From contig JALIGW010000010.1 of the NCBI GenBank assembly GCA_023053685.1, forward strand, positions 13,913,419 to 13,977,418: a stretch of 64,000 nt of DNA, given 5' to 3'. The position numbers and the translations under genes are program-made. Positions 35,101 to 45,878 of this stretch are shown one piece after another. This DNA comes from Diadophis punctatus similis (lineage: Eukaryota; Chordata; Lepidosauria; Squamata; Dipsadidae). The notes beneath the pieces were generated by a model. It searched no databases. It had not been told where the DNA came from and worked only from the letters and a program-made list of their open reading frames with translations. Positions within the stretch are counted from its first letter, which is position 1. The number at the start of each line of letters is the position of its first letter.

Positions 35101-37423
35101 CTCCAGTGGTTCCTAAGGCTAATGCCATAGGGAGGGCATGTGCCTACGCCCAGGTCATACATGCAGGTTCTCACACACCACTGGGTTACTCCTGGGCCAG
35201 GGTTCCTCATGTCGTTGACAAAGGAGTGGCTCCCCCATGCCGCCTCCACTCTGCCCACGACAGGTCAGATCCCGACGGCTGCTTCGCCTGGGCGGGCATT
35301 GCAGAATAGACCCGCATTTCCTGGCGATCCTGCAGCCTCGTTACGGCAAGGACATCTCCGATTGGAAAGCGTCTGCCTCTGTACTCTCCGGACAGACACC
35401 AAGGGCCCAGGGCTCACAACAAGATACTTCCGGCGGTCTCCTAGAGACCTGGTCTCAGATACACTACCTTTGGATTGTTCTGACGCCCCTTGGTGGTCCC
35501 GTCACCACAGCGATGGGGCTGGAATGGGGCTGTCTGGTTCCAACGGTCAAGTCAGCAAAGGGGAATCCCCTGGCACCCAGGGAACTCCCGTCTCCATGAA
35601 CCCCCTCCCTGTGGGAGGCTAGGGAGGTAGGAATAAAGCCATCACCTTGGCACGGACTGGACTTGGCCTACAGGCAAGTGGTTCGCTAGAGAGAGGAAGC
35701 CATCATCAGTCCGACTGCCCCAGTGGGCTCGTCCCTGGGCACCCTGTCAGCCTCCGGCCAGCCAGGTATGAGGATCGATGTAAGGGGAACACCGCAGTTC
35801 CTTAGGCTCGAGGGTCCATTCCGGTTCGCCCCATTTTGAAGCTCCTCTCCACGTGCCAGTGGTCTTCTCTACGGGGCCTAGAGTCTACTCCCCCAGCCGA
35901 TAAGAAGCCCCATGGAGCTGGCTATCTCTCTTTCCTGGGTTTTCCCTTTCCTGATTATTCTCACCAGTCAGGGTGGTTCCTGAGGGTCAACGGAGGCAAG
36001 ACTTTTCGCCTTTGTTCACACTCCCCGCTACTCCAGGGGGAGGCGAAGGGCAGCATTGGTATTTACCCAACTGACCCGTTAGGCCCTTATCACTTCCTTT
36101 AGGACGCCCTAGCATTTTTTTCCTCCTGGATATGCCTGGAAGGGCACCTCCTTTCACTAGCAGTCTCGTTTCACTGCCGACCCATGTCTTTTAATTTGTC
36201 GTCTTCCCCTGTGGTCAGCATTCCATTGGAGTCAGCTCTCACGGCTGTCCTGCAGGGCATCCCAATTCGGCTTCAGGATACCTAGACGATGGGTTGGTTC
36301 CTCATGGTCCTATCCTCAGGCTCTCAATGACCGGACGACTCTTCCACAACTGAGGCTGAGTTCTTCCCTAGGCTGGGTGACAGGTCGCCGGACCCGGTCC
36401 GCGACCATGCTCCATTCAGGGGCTATTATTCATTAGCCCAAGGAGGGTATGCCGAGGGATATTCCCCGGCTGCCTTGTCCATCAGCAGGATATTTCAATT
36501 CAGGTGCCATGGGCTGGCTGGACGCCGCTCCTCCATCACGTTCCATTACAGTACAGCGGCTCTTTTGACGTGGTTGTCCGGTCACCCATTGGGGACTCTA
36601 CCTGATCATCCTGTGATATGCAGGTCCCTGGAGGGGGCATTCGATCTGTCTTCCATATGGTTCATAGGCATCCCATCTGGGATCTGCCGAGGTCCTCCCC
36701 TTACTGTTGGGGCATCCTATGTGCCCTGGCAACACACGTCACCCCATCATTGGTCCTCACTTCACTCTCGGGAGCTCTCCATGACCCTTGTCAATGCATG
36801 CCTCCCCACCGATGGCTGGTAATGTGGCACTCCTTGGAGACAATTTGCTGTCAGTAAAAACTCTGATCTGGCATCCTTGCGCATCAGAGTAGGCCCAGCT
36901 GTTTTTTTGTGCCCTGTCGAGATGGATATGCATGGGGGCTACTCATCTGTTCCGAGGCTCCCTCCTGCATGCCTAGCACACAAGGCCTTGCTTGGACGTA
37001 TTTGGTGTGTCACCAGCACCTCACCATAACGCGGGCCCTGCAGGCCTACAGACATCGGGCCTGCACCTCCCCCTAAACGTGGGCGCCGTTTTCTTTTGGC
37101 CCTTCCAGGGGTCATAGATATCCTCCTCCTTGAGCGGTCACTGAGCTTGTCCTGCTTTCATGATGGCTTCTGTTCAGCTGCACTTTCTGTGCAGTCAGCC
37201 CGCAATGCTGATGCTACTGAAGCATGGTCCTCCCGTGCGTTGCGGGGGGGGGGAGGTCTGCAGTGTGACCACCTGGTCCTTTCTGATGCCGGTCACCTGT
37301 CGCTGTCACTGTACTTTCTGCCTCGACGAATGTGCCTTTTTCTGACGATTTTGTGGGGCGAGTTGCTGGGGTCTCCAGCCTGATTTAGTTGCCCACCCTA
37401 CGGACAGACTGCTTTGGTATGTC

Positions 37424-37520
37424 CCATTCTTGGAGGTTAGCTCCACCTACTAGGGAGAAAGGGCGTTGTATACTTACCTGAACACCCCTTCTCGTAGGGT
37501 GGAGCTAACCTCCAAGTCCC
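37424..37520 (+). repeat. Internal complementary region of old DIRS element
   Basis: CTTGGAGGTTAGCTCCACCTACTAGGGAG is followed, after GGCGTTGTATACTTACCTGAAC, by GTAGGGTGGAGCTAACCTCC. The two halves correspond to the outer edges of the left and right terminal repeats brought together, the hallmark of DIRS circular-intermediate elements. Confidence 0.85.
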
Positions 37521-37614
37521 TCCCTAAATCATGTGGTTTGGGCTAGGTTGAGGGGCAGTTACTCATGTACAGATATGACCTGGTTTGGGAGCGGCACGCA
37601 GAGTCTGGCTTCGT

Positions 37615-37770
37615 CCTTCATCAAAGAGGGGGTATTGAGGCAGAAGGAAGGCTTTTGTTATTTCAGACTCAGTCCTGATTGGCTAGAGGGCAGGTTTAAC
37701 CCATTCTTGGAGGTTAGCTGCACCCTAGGAGAAGGGGCATTCAGGTAAGTATACAATGCCCTTTCACCCT
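37615..37770 (+). repeat. Right inverted terminal repeat of old DIRS element
   Basis: Includes CAGACTCAGTCCTGATTGG, GGTTTAACCCATTCTTGGAG and the outer edge GGGCATTCAGGTAAGTATAC. It extends about 30 bp further than the left repeat, so the left terminus is truncated. Confidence 0.82.
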
Positions 37771-39097
37771 TATACCATTGAAAAATAGGTATGTCAAAAC
37801 TCTACCCATGCCAGTAAATTGCAGTCTTTCTCTGTATATTATTTGCAGTTGTATGAAAGACTGTTTCATAAGAAACCTGTAGAATCCCTATTGCTAGCAG
37901 TGGGCAGACCTCACTATCACTACGAAAGTCCCCAAAAGGGTTTAAAACTCAAAGGACTATTTTTGCATCCCCAAAATTTCTTGGCATTGTGCACATCTGC
38001 AATACTTACTTAATTTTCATTATTATGGTTTCAGTAATTAATTTTTCAAGGAATTCATTGTAATGCTTTCATCTTTTTAATATAAAACATGAAAATATTA
38101 TAAACATGAATTAGTATATTAAATGTGAATTCATTTGGATACAGTACATTAAAATAACTCTCTAGGAAACTTTTTAATTTAATAACAGAAAAGTAAAAAA
38201 AAGTAAAATTGTTCATTAGAACAATTTTAAGGTAGGCTTAATCAAGTGAGAATTGTTAAATGTGAACATAAGGTTTGAAAAAGGATGCAGAAAAGTAGAT
38301 TAACTTGAAAAAGCAGATTGATTTGATTAAGATGTTTTATTAAATTGAATAATCTTGATGAGCAAAAAGTTATTTTTTAAAAAATCTGGAGAGAATAGAT
38401 TAAATAATGGATAATCTAATCTTCTGAAGAAATTTGTAACTGTAAAAGTACAGGGGGGGGGAAGCAACTGGCCCTGCTTAGTCATTGTTCATAATTTAAG
38501 AGCTTGCACAATATAAATAACTTCAGAGTCAAGAACACTGCATTTTCACTAAATACACTGCAGCAGCTACTAGTTACCAGGATATCCAGAACTTTTCCAT
38601 GTTGTTCCCAGATTAAACCAATATTGTTTTTCCTACTTAAAATTATGGCCAACTTTTTCTTAATTATTTAGGAGACAAAACAACAGTAGTTCTGTTTACA
38701 GTGAAAATACTGTATGTCATCGGGATGACATAATTGCTAAACTGGTAGGGTAATCCTCTTTTATTTTTAACAAACATTTTTCTCTTATTGAAGAGTAAAC
38801 ATTGCATTTTCCAGTAGTGGGCAATTAAAAACCTAGACATTATATTCAGTTATCTATACCATGTCTATCATTCACACACCATTACTGACTCAAAGGAAAA
38901 TTTAGGCAAGGTAGAAAACAATGAGTAAACAAGATACAGAGACATAATGCTTGCAGTTCTGTTTTAATCACCTAAGCAAAGAGAGTTGGTTAAAGGCTTC
39001 AGTTTTAAACTCAGACTACTATACAATTGGAAAGCATCGAGTTAATAAGGCAAGGGATGAAAAAAAAAAAGAACCAGTCTTCAGTTGTTGGAAGACA
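37771..39097. other. AT-rich intron sequence, no recognised feature
   Basis: No ORF above 65 residues and no terminal repeats. A short G run lies at 38452-38460. Confidence 0.55.
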
Positions 39098-39323
39098 GGT
39101 GAAGGAGGGAAGTCACATCATAGGAAACCATGGTCTCATTTGGGTCCAGTTTTAGTTTGCAAACCTTGCTGGCGAAGTCCTGTGAATTGTTGATGTGATG
39201 GGTGGTGTTGCCAACTAGAGGAGCAAATAAGGTGTTTAAATGTTTTGCAATGTTGTAGGTGACAGAGTTGATGCTGCTGACAATTGGAGTTCTCTCTTTA
39301 TGGACTTTGGGGAGTTCATATAT
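39098..39323 (-). repeat. Inverted 5' segment of Penelope element
   Basis: The minus strand encodes the N-terminal RT region of the same element, running through the TTGGCAACACCACCCATCA block. The block recurs on the plus strand at 39428-39446. Penelope elements often carry such an inverted 5' segment. Confidence 0.8.
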
Positions 39324-39407
39324 GCATGGGTGGCTTCCCCAGGGTAAAGATGGTAATATTGTGGGTTGTCGATTGCATTGTCCTTCAGTAGGTATTGCAA
39401 GAAATCA

Positions 39408-39693
39408 ATGACCTTATTAGCTCCTCTAGTTGGCAACACCACCCATCACTTCAACAATTCACAGCACTTTCCCAGCAAGGTTTGGAAACTAAAACTGGAC
39501 CGGGATGAGACTATGGTTTCCTATGATGTGACTTCTCTCTTCACCTGCATTCCAACAACTGAAGCTGCCATGTAGTGAAGAAACAACTGCTACAAGACAG
39601 CACCTTAGGTGACAGAACCAGCTTCAGTCCAGATCACATCTGTGTCATGCTGGACTCCTGCCTGATTACTACCTATTTTAAATACAATGAAAG
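39408..39693 (+). pseudogene. Penelope RT, N-terminal fragment
   Basis: Contains LDRDETMVSYDVTSLFTCIP (the motif A region, YDVTSLFT). A stop (TAG at about 39573) follows TTEAAM. Frame changes lead to TYFKYN near 39670, where the gypsy LTR starts. RT continues at 42913. Confidence 0.85.
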
Positions 39694-39910
39694 TGTTGTG
39701 TCCTGAGATCAGCATACTGGCTGGGAAGTTTTCACACAGGTCCACTCTATTGAGCAGATCAGGTAATTGCTGATTGGTTCCTCCCAGTCAGGGCTCTCTA
39801 TTTAAACCACAGTCACCACCTGGATCTTTGCTGACGTTTGCTCACTGTAACCAATAAAGAGCTGAAGTCACTCAACCTGTCTCCTGCCTCCTCAGTATCG
39901 GAACTCAACA
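39694..39910 (+). repeat. 5' LTR of Ty3/gypsy element
   Basis: 217 bp, starting TGTTGTGTCCTGAGATCAGC and ending GGAACTCAACA. The copy at 42696-42912 is the same length with a few differences. Flanks are GAAAG on the left and GAAAA on the right, an imperfect 5-bp duplication. It contains CAATAAAGAGCTG, a likely poly(A) signal. Confidence 0.93.
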
Positions 39911-39930
39911 TTGGCGACGAAGGTGGGATA
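39911..39930 (+). other. Primer-binding site of gypsy element
   Basis: TTGGCGACGAAGGTGGGATA follows the LTR. The part TGGCGACGAAGGTGGGA matches the reverse complement of the 3' end of vertebrate tRNA-Ser(GCT) plus CCA with two mismatches, by memory of that tRNA. Confidence 0.6.
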
Positions 39931-40037
39931 CTGAAGAGCAACAAAGAAAACATAGCAGACCAGCCCGGCCGGAAGGAAGCGTCAGACCATGAGGCGCCAA
40001 ATTCGAATCTGAACAAAGACTACCATATGAAACTGCC

Positions 40038-40432
40038 ATGTTGTCCTTCCACCTGCCGACTCCATTTGACCCAGCCACCGAAACTTGGGACAACTACTTG
40101 GCCAGATTCCGCTGTTTCCTGGGGGCCAAGGATCTGCAAGGCCTTTCGGACAATAGGAAGCGAGACATGTTCCTGAGCCATTACGGGCCTAAGGTTTTCA
40201 ATATGGCTGTAGCCTTAACTGAACCGGACACCATCGAAATGACCACATGGTCAAAACTACAAGAGGTACTTAAGAAACACTACGATCCGGCACCTTCCAA
40301 AATAGCTAGCCGGTACGAATTCTGCGAACAAGTACAGCAGGAACGAGAAAGAATTAATGACTATATAGCAGCTTTAATAAAAGTAACAACCCATTGCAAT
40401 CCATTTAACATTACACCCCACCAACAAGACTG
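40038..40432 (+). CDS. Ty3/gypsy Gag fragment
   Basis: 131 residues beginning MLSFHLPTPFDPATETWDNY, with LARFRCFLGAKD and WSKLQEVLKKHYDP, typical of retrotransposon Gag capsid. It stops at TPHQQD, where the sequence joins directly to the RT thumb region. The zinc knuckle, protease and RT palm are deleted. This is a truncated product of a non-autonomous element. Confidence 0.85.
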
Positions 40433-40433
40433 A

Positions 40434-40868
40434 ACTACAAGCATTCCTGGGGCTATTGAATTTTTACAGCATTTTCCTGGAAAATAAAGCTATTGTCACT
40501 GAGCCTCTCCACAAACTACTTTCTAAAAAAGTCACATGGGTTTGGGGTCTGGCGCAGAACAATGCATTCCAGGCAGTAAAAAACCTCCTTTCAGAAGAAA
40601 GCTTCCTGATACAATTTAGGGAAACCCTGCCTGTTGTACTAGTGTGTGATGCATCACCTTTTGGGGTGGGGCCAGTACTGAGCCACAGACTCCCGAATGG
40701 CCATGAGGCCCCCACTGCATACTTCTCCAGGACTCTTTCGAGCGCCGAGAGAAATTACAGCCAGATAAACCAGGAAGCACTTGCCGCTGTAGCCGGAGTC
40801 AAGCGGTTTCACGAATACCTCTTTGGAAGACATTTTGAGCTGGTCACTGACCATCAGCCCTTATTAGG
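40434..40868 (+). pseudogene. Ty3/gypsy RT thumb and RNase H N-terminus
   Basis: Starts with LQAFLGLLNFYSIFLENKA (connection after the RT palm). It continues with WVWGLAQNNAFQAVKNLL, VLVCDASPFGVGPVLSHRL (RNase H first Asp) and YSQINQEALAAVAGVKRFH to LVTDHQPLLGL, where a CR1 fragment interrupts. There are no catalytic RT aspartates because the palm is deleted. Confidence 0.9.
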
Positions 40869-41135
40869 GCTCATTTATTTATTTATTTATTTATTGGTGT
40901 TTCTTATATGCCGCCCAACTCCCGGAGGACTCCGGGTGGCTTACAACAGAAAAAATACAAGAAACCAATATAAATAAACATTAAAACAGATATAAAAATT
41001 AAAAACATCTTAAAACATTTACTATCCATTCAGCATCATACATACTTGGGGGTGAGCTCAAGTGGACTACGCTCTACCCCCTGCCTGCAGGAAAAGCCAG
41101 GTCTTAACAGCTTTCCGGAAGGCCAGCAGGAGACA
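40869..41135 (-). mobile_element. CR1-like LINE 3' fragment inside the gypsy element
   Basis: An ATTT array (the inverted tail), then CTTATATGCCGCCCAACTCC and the 3' UTR, then GCCTGCAGGAAAAGCCAGG from the protein's C-terminus. Only about 270 bp of 3' sequence was inserted. GGCTCA occurs on both sides, a possible short target duplication. Confidence 0.85.
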
Positions 41136-41149
41136 GGCTCACTCTGGCC

Positions 41150-42295
41150 TCACTCCCCCCAAGAATGCTTAGATGGCCATTATTCCTTGCTGCCTATTCT
41201 TACACATTAACTCATCGGGCTGGCAAGGCCATGGGCAATGAAGATGCACTGAGCCGCTGCCTATTACTGGACTTAGTGGACGACCCCACTCTGGGCGTCC
41301 CAGTACTCCTCATTGACTGTGCCGGACCAGGACTGATCACGTCGGCAGACATTGCAGCCGAAACCAACAAAGATGCTGTTTTCCGCACAATTTTTAACTG
41401 GGTGTGGAGGGGGTGGCCACAAGGGCCAGTGAAGCCCGAACTCCAACCCTATGCACAAAGACAGCATGAAATATCGGCGCAAGGGGGGTGCCTATTATGG
41501 GGAGATCGCATCCTCGTTCCTCTGTCACTACAAGAGAATATTCTAAGGGCACTACACGAGGGGCACCCAGGGATTGTTAGGATGAAGGCACTGGCACAGA
41601 GTTATGTGTGGTGGCCCAATATGGACAAACACATAGAGGAATGGGTCGCAGGGTGTACTCCGTGCCAGGAATCGAGGGCATCCCCCCAAAAATACCCCAT
41701 ATACAAGTGGGAATAACCAAGGGCCCTTTGGTCGTGCATTCATATAGATTTCATGGGTCCATTTCATGGTAAAACGTTCATGGTAATAGTCGATGCATAC
41801 TCAAAATGGCTTGAAATAGCACTAATGTCTACCACTACAACTGATGCTGTAATTAGAGTGTTAAGAAAACTGTTTGCTACGCATGGGTTACCGGACATAA
41901 TTGTCTCAGACAATGGGCCACAATTTACTGCAACACCATTCGAGGGATTCTTAGCCAGTTTGGGTATTAAACACACATTAATTGCCCCATTTCAGCCGAG
42001 TAGCAATGGACTGGTTGAACGAACAGTTAGAGCTACAAAAGAGGCGCTAGGCAGACTTGGCCCGGGAGATTGGCAGGCCCACATAGATAAACTTCTAATG
42101 GTACAACATATAACACCTAGCACAACCACGGGCAAAAGCCCTGCTGAGCTATTAATGGGCCGTAAACTCCGGTCTGTCCTCGACAGATTACACCCTAACT
42201 ACTCCAACAGAAAAGAAAGCAACAATCAGGCGAACATAGGAACATTCCAAATAAACGACCCAGTGTATGGCTACCTAGGGAGATCCTTGAAATAA
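41150..42295 (+). pseudogene. Ty3/gypsy RNase H C-terminus and integrase
   Basis: RNase H resumes with LRWPLFLAAYSYTLTHRAGK. The integrase zinc finger shows HEGHPGIVRMKALA and CTPCQES. One stop lies at 41714 (YKWE then stop). The core has DFMGPFHGKTFMVIVDAYSK (Asp), IIVSDNGPQFTA (Asp) and SSNGLVERTVRATKEAL (Glu). A further stop at 42293 separates a C-terminal region that continues at 42313-42708. Catalytic residues of integrase are present but the gene is interrupted. Confidence 0.88.
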
Positions 42296-42312
42296 CCGGG
42301 CCCAAGTCTTAT

Positions 42313-42708
42313 GTGGTAGGCCTATGGGATGGTAGAAAATGGCGGCACCATGTGGACCAATTACGCAGCTGCCGCCCACTAAATACTGATTGGGAAAAAG
42401 GGCCTAACAATGTTTTCCCTACAGCTACTACTAATCCGAGGGAGCCGGTTCACTTAGCTGAAAATCCAGAGGCACCACCCAACGATAGAGATGAGCCCGT
42501 TCCAGCCGAATCAGGAACCGCAACTGAGCCGTTCCAGCAAATTCCACAGAGGGAGCCAGAGAGAGAAAACACATCCTCTCAGCCCCAGGTCGACGCCCCA
42601 ACTGAACTGCACAGGTCAACTAGGGAAATAAAGCGTCCTGCGTACCTCAATGATTACGTATGCAAATGTGTTGGGCTAAGCCAAGGGGGGAGGGATGTTG
42701 TGTCCTGA
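42313..42708 (+). pseudogene. Ty3/gypsy integrase C-terminal tail
   Basis: Reads WDGRKWRHHVDQLRSCRP followed by a proline- and acidic-rich tail to STREIKRPAYLNDYVC. This is the usual C-terminus of gypsy integrases, just before the polypurine tract CCAAGGGGGGAGGGA (42681-42695). Confidence 0.8.
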
Positions 42709-42912
42709 GATCAGCATACTGGCTGGGAAGTTTTCACACAGGTCCGCTCTATTGAGCAGAGCAGGTAATTGCTGATTGGTTCCTCCCAGTCAGGGCTTTC
42801 TATTTAAACCGCAGTCACCACCTGGATCTTTGCTGTAGTTTGCTCACTGTAACCAATAAAGAGCTGAAGTCACTCAACCTGTCTCCTGCCTCCTCAGCAT
42901 CGGAACTCTACA
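42696..42912 (+). repeat. 3' LTR of Ty3/gypsy element
   Basis: 217 bp, same ends as the 5' LTR. It ends ACTCTACA, followed by GAAAATTTCTAC of the Penelope RT. Confidence 0.93.
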
Positions 42913-43780
42913 GAAAATTTCTACAGACAAAAACACGGCTGCATCATGGGTTCACTTGTGTCCCCCATTGTGGCCAATCTCTATATGGAAAAGGGAGAAA
43001 CCAAAGCCCTAAACTCCTTCACAGGAATTCCACCCACTCTCTGGTATAGATAAGTGGACAATATGTGGATCAAGATCAAAACACAGGAATTGGAAATATT
43101 CACCAAACATATCAACTCTGTGAACAGATACATTAAATTCACATGGGAATATGTTAAGGAAAATAGTCTAGCCTTCCTGGACTGTGCAGTGCACTTTAAG
43201 GAAGACAGAAGTTTTAACATTGAAGTTTACAGAAAACCCACATATACAGATCAATATTTACATTTTGATTCTTACCACCCACTGGAGCACAAAATGGGAG
43301 TCATCAGAAGCCTACACCACTGAGCTGAAGGCCTGCCCACCAGCAAAGATGGGGAGAAAAAACAAAATTAAAACACACCAAGGAAGCCCTCAGAACATGT
43401 TGCTATCCAAAGTGGGCCTTCAACAAATCTCAAAAAGACCCTACAGGAACTCCTCCATAATAGACAATGAAGAGAACAATAAATGAAGCAACATTGTCAT
43501 TTCAAGCTCAGGCGGATCTTCAGCCAACACACCATACATGCACACTTCAAACCCAAGAATACACTAAGGCAGAAGCTTCTCCATCTCAAGGATAAAACAC
43601 CCAGACACCAACTGAGCAATGTGGTATATGCAGTACAATGCAGTGAGCCATATGCAGATCTGTACATTGGGGAAATGAAACAACCACTTCATAAACGCAT
43701 GGCACAACATAGGAGAACAAACACATCAGGACAAGTTTCAGCATGTCAATCTGCATTTGAAAGACAAAGGCCACTCTTTT
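42913..43780 (+). pseudogene. Penelope RT C-terminus and GIY-YIG endonuclease
   Basis: Continues the RT with FYRQKHGCIMGSLVSPIVA. The expected YVDD box reads stop-VDN at about 43046-43058, so the second catalytic Asp and the tyrosine are lost. KFTWEYVKENSLAFLDCAVH and VYRKPTYTDQYLHFDS follow to a stop at 43321. The GIY-YIG nuclease at 43483-43782 has VVYAVQCSEPYADLYIGEMK and HKRMAQHRR. Frame changes at about 43330, 43480 and 43780 confirm it is dead. Confidence 0.88.
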
Positions 43781-44084
43781 GAAAACAACAAAGTCCACAA
43801 TTTGGACAGAGAGGACCACTGATTTGAAAGAGGGGTCAAAGAGGCCATCTATGTCAAAATTGAACAGCTCTCTCTCAACAGAGGGGGAGGGATACGGCAT
43901 CATCTATCTCCAGTCTACAACACAGTCCTTTCAGCAGTTCCAAGAAGGTGCCCCACCCATTTGGACTACTCAGGTGATCCTGATGACACAGTTAAACCTC
44001 CAGGGGGCTTCAACAACTCTCTAAAAGAATGCAAATGACCAGCTGTCTGCATGGAGTACAAATCCTTCCATTCCCCACCATCCA

Positions 44085-44130
44085 GTCAGAGCTGAAGAAG
44101 CTTCTTGGATGAGAAGCGAAATGTCTTCAA
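44085..44130 (+). ncRNA. Hammerhead-ribozyme-like motif in Penelope 3' region
   Basis: CTGAAGA (44092-44098) is followed by a strong stem-loop (GCTTCT, TGGATG, AGAAGC) and then GAAA (44118-44121) and TGTCTTC. This fits CUGANGA - stem II - GAAA. Stem II is fully paired over six bases. Penelope elements are known to carry such motifs near their ends. Confidence 0.65.
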
Positions 44131-44385
44131 AGAAAAAGCAGAAAGTCCAGTTGCCTCTTGAAAAAGCACCTTTGGGACAACCATGACTTGGATGACTGAG
44201 AATTTCCACAGATATGCCATTTACACTTGCACCTGTACCTCTAATAAAATTTGTGTGTTTCTTGTGGCAGAAGTTTCTTAGAGCTTTCCCATCCACTGTA
44301 CTTCTTTCACTGTATTTTAAATAATTTTTTCCTAAAAAGTAAACACTCCTTAAAAGTGAAAGAAAAAAAAGATCCCATTAGTAAG

Positions 44386-44470
44386 CTTACATTTACAATT
44401 GTCACAGCATCCCCGTGGCATATGATCAAAATTTGGGCACTTAACAACTAGCTTGTATGATACATGTAGA
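44386..44470. repeat. Direct duplicate of part of the adjacent DNA transposon
   Basis: CTTACATTTACAATTGTCAC through GATACATGTAGACA matches 44659-44748 with small changes. The block TGATCAAAATTTGGGCACTTA is shared. Either two partial copies are adjacent or a segment was duplicated. Confidence 0.7.
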
Positions 44471-44568
44471 CACTGAATAATTAGAACAGGATGCAAAAAT
44501 ATAGTGCTTCTCATATTGCAGATGATTTCAATCACAAGTTGAAGTAGATTCAAGATTTTGGTTTGGTT

Positions 44569-44934
44569 TACAGGTAGTTCTCAACTTATAACCATTTGTT
44601 TGATGACCATTCAAAGTTATGATGGTGCTGAAAAAACTAACTTACAATCAATTCTTACACTTACAACTGTCACAGCATCCTCATGGTCATGTGATCAAAA
44701 TTTGGGCACTTAATAACTAGCATGCATTTATGATACATGTAGCATCCTGGGATCATCTGATCACCATTTACAATCTTCCCAGGGGGCTTCTGACAAGCAA
44801 AATCAATGGGGGAAACCAGATCTGCTTAATTGACTGCAACAAAAAAAGGCGCAATTCACTTAATGATTGTATCACTTAGCAACAGAAGTTCTAGTACCAA
44901 TTGTGGTTGGAAGTTCAGGACTACTTGTACAGGT
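44569..44934. mobile_element. Non-autonomous DNA transposon
   Basis: The left end ACAGGTAGTTCTCAACTTATA and the right end GTTCAGGACTACTTGTACAG are inverted repeats with mismatches. The interior holds CATGGTCATGTGATCA and AATTCACTTAATGATTGTAT blocks shared with other copies in the window. No ORF. Family class uncertain. Confidence 0.7.
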
Positions 44935-45615
44935 AACAAAATAGTCAATGCATTTGTGTGTCTGATTCACTTTGCAAATGCTAATGAAAGAAACTATCTA
45001 GATTCTAGTTGTGTAGAAATCTAATACTAGATAATGCTATCCTGGGTCAGATAGCAAATATTTGAGCTTATATTAAAATAAAGTTTTATTTTTTTAAAAA
45101 AAATCATATTTCATTTACAACACTGTTGACTCTAATGAGAAGTAACAATTGCAGGTGCACTCTAGGATAATTGACCGAGACAGATTATATTTATTATATA
45201 ATATTATATATATGAGCAAAAAATTGTCATTTTTTATAAGCTCCACTGTGTTGACAAGTTCATTTTAACAGTCATCGAAAAGAATATTTCAACATAGAGA
45301 TCCCAATGGCTATAGAGTTGGAGGGACTGCAATTCTCAAGCCCAACACTGCCAAGTGCAATCCATCTGCACTAACAGCCATAGTGTGGGACTTCTTCCCT
45401 TAACATCATTCCCTTCATACGCTCATTTTAGGCTGCTATAAAGACTGTGTTGATCCAAAGGCTGAGCCCAGTCTTATAATATTTATAAGGCACCTTTTCT
45501 ATTGGTTTCTGGCAGATTTATTTGCCTGTAGTTATAATACCACAAGAAGTTCCATCTAGTCCACTTTTTATTTTTTTCATAGTATCTCACTTTCAAGATT
45601 GTTTTTGTTTTAATC
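44935..45615. other. AT-rich intron sequence, no recognised feature
   Basis: I see nothing to annotate before the 5' end of the LINE. Confidence 0.5.
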
Positions 45616-45878
45616 AGTCCTGAGGGCGGAGCTAAGATGGAGGACAGGCAGCACTGGCTGTAAAGAGCTCCTCCAAAAGCAAATTAGGCTTTTCTTTTTA
45701 TATATATATAACTCATTTTATACAGTATTTTTAACATATTTTAACAAAATATTTTATATTTTTAACTCATTTTTAATCTATTTTTAATCTATATCGGACT
45801 TTTATAAAAGCACATATAGTGTGGCTACCATTTGTTTTAGATACATTTTAACAATACTACAAGCCAGGATTTTTAAGA

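Larger units (their letters stand above)
31979..37770 (+). mobile_element. Old DIRS-type retrotransposon
   Basis: The left end (31985-32095, TAGGTGGAGCTAATCTCC and following) is the reverse complement of the right end (about 37640-37735), giving inverted terminal repeats of more than 100 bp. An internal complementary region at about 37424-37520 combines both ends, as in DIRS elements. No direct target duplication was seen. The interior (32.1-37.4 kb) is GC-richer than its surroundings but has no frame longer than 160 residues, so gag, RT and recombinase are decayed. The last part (about 37320-37380) faintly resembles a recombinase C-terminus. Confidence 0.75.
39098..44250 (+). mobile_element. 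Penelope-like retroelement, split by a gypsy element
   Basis: RT fragments occur at 39408-39693 and 42913-43325, a GIY-YIG endonuclease at 43483-43900 and a hammerhead-like motif at 44092-44128. The 5' part is an inverted copy of the RT start (39098-39320, minus strand), so 39098-39234 is the reverse complement of 39408-39545. The gypsy insertion lies between YFKYN and the RT block with FYRQKHGCIMGS. Confidence 0.85.

Noticed and set aside
32435..36822. Short ORFs of 60-160 residues in the old DIRS interior
   Set aside because: None shows a clear domain, and they occur on both strands in all frames. I treat them as chance frames in GC-rich decayed sequence.
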